The notes under the pieces: generated by a model
The model's input: the letters and a program-made list of their open reading frames with translations, nothing else
Databases searched by the model: none
What the model was told of the DNA's origin: nothing
Origin: Elysia chlorotica
Lineage: Eukaryota > Mollusca > Gastropoda > Plakobranchidae
Reading direction: 5' to 3'
Assembly (NCBI GenBank): GCA_003991915.1
Contig: RQTK01001073.1
Span: forward strand, 1 to 64,000
Length of the DNA: 64,000 nt
Position numbers and translations under genes: made by a program
Shown: positions 12,140-24,700 of the stretch, piece by piece
Layout: every line of letters begins with the position of its first letter
Position numbering within the stretch: position 1 is the first letter of the stretch

Positions 12140-14573
12140 CTCTCCACCATCAGTTCATCTTCGTAATGTAAGTTAACGCCACTTCGCAAAACATCAACGG
12201 ATAGTGTATAGCCCATCGTGGTCTTTTCTAAGAAAAAAAACACCGTTGAGACTACTTTATCTATCTTCGTGTTGTGGACACTTTAGCAAATGTAAGTTTA
12301 ATAAGCTTTACTTTATGAGATATAAGGTAACGCATCGATTTTAATTTTTCATTACAAATCACGCTAGATCTAGATCTCGGTGCATTTTATCTATTTGTTT
12401 TGTTTTTCATTCAAGTCCTTCATTCACGCGGGTGGTTTGTTACCTTTCTTTCTCTGTATACTATTCGCTGATATGAAACGACTTATCTGTACATTTCTTC
12501 AGTAATATGATCTAAGGGTAATCAGGTTATCTCGAAGCAACTTTGATCCCTAGACTAAAGCGAATAAACTTTTTTGGCTGCACTTTTACAGTGGCCTTCG
12601 TATCGCAAATATACCTTTGGAAACTATGTATGGCAGTTGAGGAAAAGGGACAAAAGATGAACTGAGGAGTTGAATTGGGTTGGTTGCTTAGCGTCCAATA
12701 TCAGCTCATTACTTCCCTGGAAGATTTTTTAAAATAATTTCATCAGTTTGATTATTAAAACGTGCATTTAACAAGAGAAGTTAAAAGAAAACAACTTTGG
12801 AAAAAAGTGTAGAACCCTTCTACTAAATAATGCGAATGACTATATTAAACAAACGAAAGCATAAAACAACCCTAACATTAAGTTACAACGCAAACAGTTA
12901 ACTTACTACAGTGTATCACATAGTAATCCAATCATTTTCCTAAGTACAGGGTAGTATCGAGCTGACCCCTTTCAACACTCCTGATAAGGTTTTTTTTTTT
13001 TTTGACAGATCACAATACTCATCCGCCAAATATTTTAAATTGCTCTTTCGTTTGAATCATTGTTAATGAATTTTACTTTTTAATTTTGTTTGCTTTTGCT
13101 ATGGCGATAGGGAGAACAACAGTGACTAATATTAGAGAGATGATAGTTACGATAGAAATAAAGGGCTTGCAACGTTTAAAAAAAATCAAGCCCTGTATTA
13201 CGGATTCCAAGAACATGCACCAATGATTAAGATTTCTTGGAATATTTCTAATATACTTTTCCATTTCCTTTATTCGCTCGGCCTACATTCTTTTGTTCCT
13301 TGAAATATTGGAGGAATTATTCATCTTGGTGAACCGAAAGAATTCGGTGTTTTCCTCTCCTGGTGTGTGTTGCATTCTAGGGGGTTTAATGCATATATCT
13401 TGTTAATTTTCCTGCAATACAATGTATCATATGTTTTGCTGCATGATACACGTGAATAGTTTATGCATAGGCTTATTTAAGTTGTGTGCGATAAAGCAAT
13501 ATATTTTATGTAATAGGGTTTATTAAACAGAAACTTCAGCGGAGGTTTTCTTGTTTAACTGTTTGTACTTGTGGGATTGTGTATTATTATTTCGCGTGTG
13601 CGCGTGTTCTGTAGACGACATTATGCTACTGGTCTAGGATTGGAAGAAAAGGCAGCAGTAATGTTTTGTAAAAAAAAAAAGAAACGTGATCGTTTTTTGC
13701 AGCGAAGTGGGCTCTGAGTTCTCAAAACTTCTCCAGAATTCCCGTTTTATACTCTTTTGCAACAACAAGAAAAAAAATTTCCATGCAAGTGTTTGGAGTT
13801 AAGAAGTGTATATCGTACTTTTGCCAATACGTTTTTTTATGAGTCAGCAGATAATTTTATGATGATTTAATTAATTATTATTTCAAAATCGTGTATAGCC
13901 ATACCCGCATGATACAACGAGTCTTTTTTTTCACACAATATGCACTACAGGATCGAGGACCTTTGTTTTTTTTTTTCGGTTTCGTTACAAAGGCATTTTT
14001 ATTTTTATTTTAATGGTTCATAATAACCATTATGGGTCAAGTGGGATATACCTATTTGTTTGACAATAGCCCATCATGAGATGAGATATTTGTGACCTAA
14101 TAGGAATACTATTCCTCTCTTTGGTAAGATGTAGGCAAGTATGCGCGTTTATTTAGAGCAACTCGTATGTTTATTATTTGGAGTTTCTTAAGCCTAAAAT
14201 TAAATATTAAATCAATGGCGCATATCCGTCTTTGGTTTGTTGGTGCGTGCTTCCAATCCATCTATACGCTACAATATCCTCATACATGTATCAGATTTTT
14301 GTAAGTGTCCCCAGTGGGCGTTAAAAAGAGGCGTTTTCTCTACCAAACAGGACCGAACGCTGAATTTGGTTCATTTGATTCTTGAACACGTTCTTTATTG
14401 AAATTGGTTGTTAAAAAATGATTTGCCGTTGTGTTTTTCAACTTATTGTTACAGCTGCGTTTGAACCCAAATGAAACCTTACGGCTAGCTGTAAACCAAA
14501 GAAAAAAAGCCACTTTTTAGTGGAAGTAATTATTAGTGATGGTATGCGTGTGATGTTTTGTTGTTGCTGTTTG

Positions 14574-14646
<73 letters not shown>

Positions 14647-17600
14647 TCTCTCTCTCTCTCTCCCTCTCTCTCTCTTTCTCTCTCTCTCTTGTCCCCCCTC
14701 TCTTTTTTATCTTCCTCTCTCTTCATCCTATGTGCGCGAACATGCGTGTCCTTTTGACTAGCTTCTCTACTTGTACCTAGATTACAGTCCTCCATGGAGG
14801 CTAGTGAGACGATGTGATAAACACTTAATCTAAAAAAAAAAGACTATGTGATAGCTCTGCATCCGAGATGCTCCATGGTTCAGTCAGGAGTGTTAAACTG
14901 CTCCAAACTTTAGGAGGTCCCAGGTTCGAATCTCATCCCTTTACTACTATATCATTCGTTTGGAAACATAGGGGGCATGAAACTAAATGGAATTTATAGT
15001 TCTAAAGCTCACTTGATAGATCCTTAAAGATTAGGAGAATCTTTATGTGATTTCTTGATGGCTTATCCGGTGATGAGTTTCATTTTTCGAGGGCAATAGT
15101 GCACCATAGACATTCATAATCTCTATTACTCAGGTGCAATTCTTGAAGTCTTGTTTGCTAATTTATTCCTGTTTTGTTTCATTTTAGTTGCCACTACCCT
15201 GGTACTCAGTCTACAGATGATGCTCAGAAAACTGGGAAATCTCTGTGGGCGTCTGAGGACTACAGCACCTTTAACAATGAAGTCGGTGGAGGGTGCTGGG
15301 CTAGAGTGAGTCAGCACTAGTATGAACATGTAGTTATTGTGTGCTCAGGTGTCTTGCTGGGTTACTTCTTTCAATTGTCTCATGTTGCTTTGTTTTTTTT
15401 TGTTTTGAGTTATCATCACAAAATTAAAGTTAAGCATTGAAGGGATTGTAACAATTTTTCACTATTTTTTTTTTAAGTAACTGTTACACAGAAAAAATAG
15501 ATTCAAACATTTTTTTTTAATATAGCAATATGTATAATGTCTTTGAGAAAGTTGAACTTTATGGGAAAAATACACCTGTTTTCGTGATTTTTTCATTTAT
15601 AGAGAGAATTTGAATCAGATTTAGATATCCTTTTATTATATATGTTATTTAATATAAGTATATTTATTTCATATTACAGATTTTAAACCAGAACTATGTC
15701 AATGGATTGATGACATCGTGAGTACACGCTTTCATACCTTTTCGTTTAAGTTAAAGTACAAGATTTGTATAAAAAAAAATTCTGATCCCCCCAACTATTA
15801 TGTGTTTGAAGAGAGTTGTTGGCTTGACCAGCTTGCTATTAAGTTTTTTTTTCTTTCAAATTTTTGTTATTTTCTTAATCCCTCCTTCTAGAACCATTTC
15901 ATGGAACTTGATTGGCAGCTACTACCCAAACCTACCTTTCTATAGAGATGGGTTGATGACTGCAGTGCAGCCCTGGTCTGGCAATTATAACGTGACAACT
16001 CCAATTTGGATGACAGGTTAGTTGTGAGATATGTTTCTACTTAATTTTTTTATTGAATATGAATTTTAATTTTTTTTATTATCTCAATTTCTCTATTGGA
16101 ATGCCTAATCTCATTAATACTTAAAGATACAACCACCATTTAAAACATGACACAACCACCATTTAAAACATGACACTACAAAGGTTTTGATGAAGTTTGA
16201 ACGTTGATGATATTGTGAATACCTTACATCTGAACATATATGTGATGACCTGGGCAAATTAGGTGCCTATTGGGTTGGTATTTTGCTTGAAAATATTTAT
16301 AATTTTGACAATGCTGACTTTGATTTTTTAATTAAATCAGATAATTTTCATATTCATACATATATTCGTAGCCTTAAACAATCAGACTTGTTTTATGAAA
16401 TAGGGGTAAGTATCATGCAGCTCCTTGATTAATTAATATTGTTAAAATTGGAGTTCATCAAGAGTTTGTACAAAATCATCAAGAGTTTTGATTCAATTTT
16501 AAATACAATTGACTTGAAAATATTCTTCATAGACGTTGTTCAGAAATCTATAAATTGAGTTATTTTTAATTGATTTTTCACAGCACATACAACACAGTTT
16601 GCACCTGTTGGCTGGAGGTACCTTAGTCATGGACAAGGTGTTGGGAAACTGCCCAAAGGAGGTTCTTATGTCAGTCTCACCGACGAGGCTAAGAACCAGT
16701 TGACCATTGTCATTGAGACCATGGTATGAAATCACTGCTCTTACCCATTACCTGCAATTAATTTTTATATATTAAATAGTGCTAGTACAATAACATGAGT
16801 GAATATTGCACTGAAATACTAAAACTATGAAACAAGCAACAAGGAAATTGGTGAGGGCGAATTAGTGCAAGTGGTAGGTTTTCCAATTAGAAAGTCGGTT
16901 ACAAATTTGGATCAGGTAAATTTGTTTGTCGGACTTTACCACCTACAGTTTGAATGGGTGTTAGTATAATGTAACTAGCTGAGACAGGAGTCCTGGTATC
17001 CCTACACTTTCTCGTGTGGCAGCATATAGGATTGTCAGACATCAGTCCTGGGATCTGTTGTGGCATAGAAATGTGCTTTGGAACCTATGAGATCAGTCTT
17101 GGGATCAGTTGTGGCATAGGAATGTGCTTTGGAACCTATGAGATCAGTAAAAATGTAACAAAAACATGTTACTGCAGTTATTATTTTTTTTCATATAATA
17201 ATATTTTTGTACGTATGTATTTCTAGACTCACAACCACTCCAAGTGTATCAGGCCTGGCCTGCCTGCTTATGATGTGTCACCTCAGAGCATCATAATTAA
17301 CCTGCGAGGGAGCTTTGTAAGTGCATTTTTATTCTTCAATATATGTGCTTTAATCTGACTTTCTTTTTTTGTGTGAAACCTTTCGCTACAATGTCTGCCT
17401 GTTTGGATTGACAGATTTAATGCTGAATTAATCCAACTTGTACAATAAATGTAAAGAGCTTGTGGTCTGTATTTTAAAACAGTTTGATGCACTGTAATAA
17501 ATTTTCAAGTGCTGTGATTTTATATTCAAGAGTAGCTGATATCTGTCATCGTTCGCCCATAACCTTTGTGACTGATAAACAAGATGGTTGTTTCTTTTTT

Positions 17601-18683
17601 CCGTTTTTCATAGGTACTTCAGTGGTACACTGCTCCACGTTTTCTTTCTTTTATATTGATGTTTCTATTAATTGAATACTCTAATAAAAACATTGATTGA
17701 CCCTTTTTTGTTTGTTTTTTGCAGGCACTTGTACCACAGCTGTATGTGTGGTACAGCAAGCTCGGCTTTAATGGAGTTCCAAACCAGATGTTCCAGCAAA
17801 TGAAACCTCTTACTGTGAGTTAAAACATTTAGTATAGACTTGCCATACTGAGGGTTGTCTCTCTCAATAATTTACCAACACAAAAGTGCAAATCTTAACC
17901 ATTTTCGTCTCAATATCAACACAAGTAACATAAATCAAATGTCATTTTTTGTAACTTTCTTTGCATTTTCCCAACACTTTTCTTGATTAAAAAAAATTAA
18001 AGATTATAACTGTACAAACATTACAATAAATGGAAGTGTCTTACGTTAAATATCATTGCCACTTGAATCAGTCGTAAAAGTAGGTAATATAACATTCCCA
18101 TTTCTTCATTTCTATTCAAATTCAAATAATTACAAGTCAGTGTACTTACAGTGTGCATAATGTTGTTTTTTCTTCAGTTTAAAAACGGCCAAGCCAAGTT
18201 GACTTTGGGGTTGGATGAAATTTACACTTTGACTACTATGACAACAGGTCTAAAAGGTTCTTACCCTACTCCTCCCAGTGTCCAGCCTTATCCTCTTCCT
18301 TACAGCGATGATTTTGAAGGTAAACGACACTTTAATTTTTGTTTCTGTAAATATTTACAATAAGAGGATATGGTTTTTTTTTGTATAATTTATTGTATGC
18401 TGAAAGAGACCAGGAGAGTGTAATAATATAATACCTCAATTTTTTTTCCCTGGCATGTTATCTGGTACCAAATTTTGGCAGGCTCCATTGACTTTATGCT
18501 TAACATTACTGTGAACCTTAGAGTATTTAGAATAAATCCAAAATATTATGGTCAGATTAGTTATCAGTGTGTTTTTTAAGTGGAATTCTGAATAGTATGA
18601 AGTAGTAAGAGATCTTCAAAACATTTTATACTTTTTATAATTATTAATTTTATCAGTTGTATTATTATTATTATTATTGTTAA

Positions 18684-18714
<31 letters not shown>

Positions 18715-21700
18715 AATATTATTGTTGTTGACGTTATTAAAAATTATAATTATTGATATTAATTTTCATTTTCACACACAAGCGTGCATATGTTTTTTTA
18801 ATAAGATTTTAGTTGAAGTGCAGGGATGTGAAAATTCTCTCAACCTCTAGGGTTACTCGAAAAATTATACTATTTTTTTATCAGTAAGCATTAACTTCTG
18901 TGCAAGCTGTGGTATGGGGGGCTTGCTCGCGATGATGTTAGAACATCAGCTTTGGAGTCAGAAGGTCTGGGTCGAGCCCCACTCTGGCGTCTGGATTTTT
19001 CTTTACTGTTTAGCTCGGTGTCAGAATAGTGTAATCAATTAAGTCCCATATATTCTGCTTCAGGATCTTGTTCATGATAAAGCCTCTTTGTTGATGTGAC
19101 ATTAAGAGATCAACCAACCTTTACCTTTTTTGTAAGATATACATGTACATTCTAAGGTTGCAGTAGGATAGACCATATGGATATTGTCTTCACACCATTT
19201 CATCTTAATTTAGGAATGGTTAGATACTGGTGGATTTAAATAACAGCCTTGTCATCAGATTTAGAATTGGCTAGCAGCATATTTATGCTTAATTGTTTTT
19301 ATCCTATGGGATTCTTATTGTGCAACTAATCACCAATCTCCTTTTGTACTGTCATTTTTTTGCAAAGAATTTCTTTTTTGTAGCCGCCTAATACAGGTGC
19401 ATGAAATTTTTAGAGTGTTACTTATCACAGGCTAGCAAGAGGTAATATTGTTAGGAATTGTTCTCCAGTAAAACTTGTCAGGAAACTTTCCTATGGCTTG
19501 ATACATGTAAACATAAGTCTGGATGGCTATAATTGGTTAGTTATTGTTTTTATTGGCAATAATGCATGCTTGGTCTTAAGATCAGGGGCACACTGGTGGC
19601 TCCAAGTGGTATAATAACTAATAAAATGGAAATAGCCAGTTTTTGTTTTGTTTTGTTTTTTATCAATTTTTTTCTCACATGGCTATGGTTTCTTTATATG
19701 TCATGATTCTGCAGGGTAATTGTATTTTTTTCTTTCTTAGACGTAACTTTTTTTCTGGAACGTCAGGAGACATTTTGAAAATAAATCAAACTAAAGAAAG
19801 ATCTTTAAATTATCATAAAATCAAATTTTGTGAGTCCGCAATTCAACCACTCAATATATTTGGCTGCCTATCAATTCTATAAAAACTTCAAAATGTTCAA
19901 GACAACTTTGTGTTAAAAGTGACTATTATTTCTTTATAAGATTCTCAATGTGATGCCACTTGCCGTTCTTTCCTAAGGTACTTTGGAAGTAATGAAATAA
20001 CTATAGTGAGAAAACAAATATTGGACATTTTTAACTAGTTTCTTTTACGTTCCTTTTCAAAAAGAATGCAATGGTCTTATTGCTTTGGAATTTCTTTATC
20101 TGGTAAGGTGAGGAAACAGCCTTCTCATTGCAAATGATCATGATATGATCACCAAAGATGTGTTTCCTTACTTGATGGGTGTAAAATGTTTATCGGGGTT
20201 TCTACCTTTGCGTCTCATTTTCACTCTACCACAGATACCCCTGAGTATCAGGAACCTGTAAATCTTGCACCTCAGATAGGATCTTATGAGGTCCGTAGAT
20301 CTGGTAACACCAATGTCATTAGGCAGACTGTTCTTGAAAGTCCTACAGCTTGGTGTTCGGCTGAATCAAGCAACAAGACACTTGGCCTTGTTGGGAGTTA
20401 TGACTGGTGAGATTCAGATCAGTGCAAATCAGAACAGATGTTTTAATGACAATGCAACTGTGCAGCAAAAATTATCAGCAATGATAAATGGGCTTCATTT
20501 TTATTGTTTTGCTCAATCTGAAAAAAAAAATTATGCAAAATCAGATGTGTAATCCGTTTTTATTATTATTTTTTACTTTTTAAGTTAGCTCATAACACTC
20601 AAACTGCCTACAAAAGTTGTGAAATTTTTTGAAACTATCTTTATAAATTCCTTATTAGTAATTGAAACCGGCAGTTTAAGTGTTAAACCAATATTTGTGG
20701 AACAGTCTTGGGCAGTTTTAAATTCTCTATACAATGGGACTTTTTTTTTCTCCATTTCTGTCATTTAATTTTTCATTGTCTGCTTGTCTTGGTTTGCAAA
20801 TTTATTGAATCAAGTGTAACTAAACCCATACAGTCTCTCACAGTACATATCTTTGGTATGTGAATACTCTGTTGGCTTGTGTTTCATTCTTTTACTTTTA
20901 CCAATTTAAATTTTTTTTTTCTTTGAGTTTTTCTTTCTTTATAAACTCTGCTTAATTTTGGGTTTTTTATGAGAGAAGCAGTTTGTTGGGTTTTTTTTTA
21001 AATCATCAATATAGCAAACACTTGAGTTCTAAAATCATCATGTATGATGTCATAATTTTTTCATCTTCCATCTTTAATGTACCAGGTATGCCAATCTTAC
21101 ACACTAAAAATAACGATTTAAAAAAGATCTTTGCTTAGAGGATTGAAAATGGATAATCATATGTTGTGCCAATTCCTTTGCCTCTCTATGGGCTTCAGAT
21201 GGAAAGGCATAATTATTATTAGGATTTTTTTTTTTTGGAGTAAAATGTGATGGATCATAAAGCGTTATTTGCAGTTACAGCATTTTGAAAAGTACATCAT
21301 CTGAATCAAGTCTCTGTTTGTAGACTTTTCTAACACACACTGCAATGTAACTTTCACACTGTTCCATCATACTATTCACACCTGTTGCTGTCTTTCTTCC
21401 GGCAAGTCTGTGGGGTTTATCTTTTTTGTAGGTGCTTTCATTGCAGTATTTTCGCACATTATTCCTTGCTTCCTTAGTGTCTTAACATTATTGTGAAGAA
21501 TTTAGACATGCACTCTGGAGTTTGTCACATGCATGAAATGAAGTATGCATCTGTTGCTTTCTATCAAGTGTCATGATTGCATTGAAAGATGGAAAGTCTA
21601 TTTTTAAAAAAATTATAAATGATAATTTTTGCTGCATAGTGCAATAAGTGTCATCATTGAGCGATGCAAAATCGCTCAGGTTCCTGTACTCAGGTTTTTC

Positions 21701-24700
21701 AGGGGTGATTCTTGGAGTGGACAGCAAGTGTCTCTTTTTTTTATTAGAGATGTCTCAATAAACAATTTTAGTAGACGTGTTGGTTCTTTTTTCTCCGTAG
21801 CTCTGCAGATTTCACAAGAGCCACTAAATTTATCACCTCAAGTTGGCTCATTTGAGATTGTGAAATCCAAGAATGCATCCCATAACCTTGTATGCAGACA
21901 AACAGTACTTCACCCTCCTGTTAAGTGGTGTCCCATCAGACTTAGCTTTCCAATTGCCGTCATTGGTGATTATAGTTGGTAAGAAGAATGAGCAGCAGCT
22001 TTTCCTTTTTTTTTCTTCTGTTTTTTATTTGGTTTTAAAGCACATGCTTTAATCACGGAGACATATAACGCTAATCTATTTGTATGCTTTTTTCACATTT
22101 TTTTTCGTCTCACATATTTCCATAGTCAAATATTTAGCACGCTCTTGCTTTGCTTCTTCTTTACAAATGCAATGGATGTAAAATCCTGTTTGATGTGTCC
22201 ATGAAATTATCACCTGCTGCCTTGTATTGTAAATGGCCATGCATTCCTTCTAGCTGCACATGATGTAAAAAGAATCTGAACTATGCACCGGTTTTTAGCT
22301 ATTTAAACAAGAAAAAAAATTTGCCCCAATGTTTTCCCATATTTTTTTGCATTAGTTTTTGTTTCAATGTTTTTGTTAAGATAACTTGATAATAAAAAAT
22401 TCAATCTAGAATAGACTTCCTAATTTGTTTAATTGACATACTATTTCATATATAGTTTTGTCACCATGTATAAGATTGTCAAGAGACCTGTGAGATTTCG
22501 TCTAATGTAGCAATATAATATTAAAATTTTGTATATTAAAATTACATTTTTGAACATATCAACATGAAATTTTCATTGAGTTATTTGTTACACTGGACTA
22601 GTGGCAAGATCTTATGATTAAGGATATGCTATTGTAAGTGAAAGCATTAAATTCATATTTAGCAAAAAAACATAATTTTACTCATTTCCTTCAATACATG
22701 TATTTGTTATTCCCCCAGGAAAGATATAGAGGTCACTGCTGACTTTGAGATCCCATCTGTGAATGGAACAAACGGAATATTTGTTGCAGCAAGGGTTGAC
22801 CAGGGTGGCTGCAATGTTTTTGCTGCCCATGGTATTTACTTCTTTGTCTTTGCACATGATGGCCAGTTCCTAGTTTCCAATGATTTAGGTGAGCGTAAAA
22901 TATGAACTATGGCAAAAAAAAGGAGTATCTTTGAATGTATATTTATTGGTATATAGGAAACAAAGTTTGGGTTTAGTGTTTTCCATAGTATGTAAATAAA
23001 TGCAAGTGTGCATAAATCTAATATGAAATGACAACAAAATTACATAAAGTGCATCATATTTCAGAGTTGGAAAGATTTTAGACATTTTTTCAAGAAAAAT
23101 GAGTCTGTTCATATTGATAACCATTCGTTAGGTTTTAAAGTTGGTTTGACAAAACTGTCTATGGATTATGGTTACACAGAATTTGAAAGATTAATGACTT
23201 TAAAAAAATTAATTCATGAAAAGAAATGAAAAGAATGCTTTGAAAGGCTCTGTCTTATTTTGGAAATGCACCTCAAAATAAAATATTTGTCACTATAGTT
23301 TATTTGGTTATGAATGTTTTTTAATGGTTTTAGATAGATGCAAGGGTATTACACTGCTAGGTCAGTAAATCAATCTTGGATAAATTTTATTCCATTGCAT
23401 GTATTAAATGCAAAGATCACAATTTCTTGATCTTTTATTCCAGCAAGGACCAAAGTTTTGACTCAAGGATATGTTAGGTATGACCCAGGATGGCACAACA
23501 TTTCTCTCAGTGTTGCTGTAAGTCTATCCAATGTCTGAAAATAATTCTGTGCTTATAAACAAAATTTCTCAGAATGATTGAAAAAATAATCCCACTGGTG
23601 CACTCTAGCTAAAAATGTTTTTCATGCTTTCTTTATTCCAGTCAGTATATAAAAAATGTAGATTTTAGTTCATTAAATATTGCCAATTTGATTGTACTGC
23701 AGCAGGATAATTCAAACCTTGAAATAAAAATTATTGCATAATACATTAGAAATTGTACAACAGCGAACTTGGACTCATAGAACACTTGACATTCAAGGAA
23801 CAGATACAAATCTGTTCCCCCTTTGTCTTTAGTAATCTATTTTGGATCCAACAAACTAATCTCATACCCACCCTCGGATCCAACGAACCAGGAGTTCTGA
23901 AAAGCTTACAAAGTTGCATACCAGACACATTAAATATAATTTAAAATTAGACAAGCAATGATCTGTTAGGTCCTCTCTAGAAAAAACGTCTGTCACATAA
24001 GCTAAGCCAGGATTGACAACATGTAGGGTAGTGTACAGTTAGAGAGGTGGTTTACAATAAAAAAATTATAAGCAGAAGGGGGGAGAGGAGGAGCAGCTGA
24101 CAGACAACCGTTGAACAAGATAGGAGATCAAAGAATTGAAAATTCCTTCAATACATGTATTTGTTATTCCCCCAGGAAAGATATAGAGGTCACTGCTGAC
24201 TTTGAGATCCCATCTGTGAATGGAACAAACGGAATATTTGTTGCAGCAAGGGTTGACCAGGGTGGCTGCAATGTTTTTGCTGCCCATGGTATTTACTTCT
24301 TTGTCTTTGCACATGATGGCCAGTTCCTAGTTTCCAATGATTTAGGTGAGTGTAAAATATGAACTATGGCAAAAAAAAGAGTATCTTTGAATGTATATTT
24401 ATTGGTTTACTTTACTTACTTTTCCGATCCAGCAGCCACTTGAGCCTGCGCCCTTCGACTTATTTATTGGTTTAAAGGAAACAAAGTTTGGGTTTAGTGT
24501 TTTCCATAGTATGTAAATAAATGCAAGTGTGCATAAATCTAATAGGAAATGACAAAAAAATTACATGAAGTGCATCATATTTCAGAGTTGGAAAGATTTT
24601 AGACATTTTTTCAAGAAAAATGAGTCTGTTCATATTGATAACCATTCAGTAGGTTTTAAAGTTGGTTTGACAAAACTGTCTATGGATTATGGTTACACAG

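Noticed and set aside
20286-20552. 88-codon frame overlapping exon 15a
   Set aside because: Out of phase with exon 15a and without GALC similarity.
21805-21807. Alternative acceptor AG inside GALC-1 exon 15b
   Set aside because: Splicing there would enter the exon in the wrong phase; the AG at 21799-21800 keeps frame and matches the start of GALC-2 exon 15.
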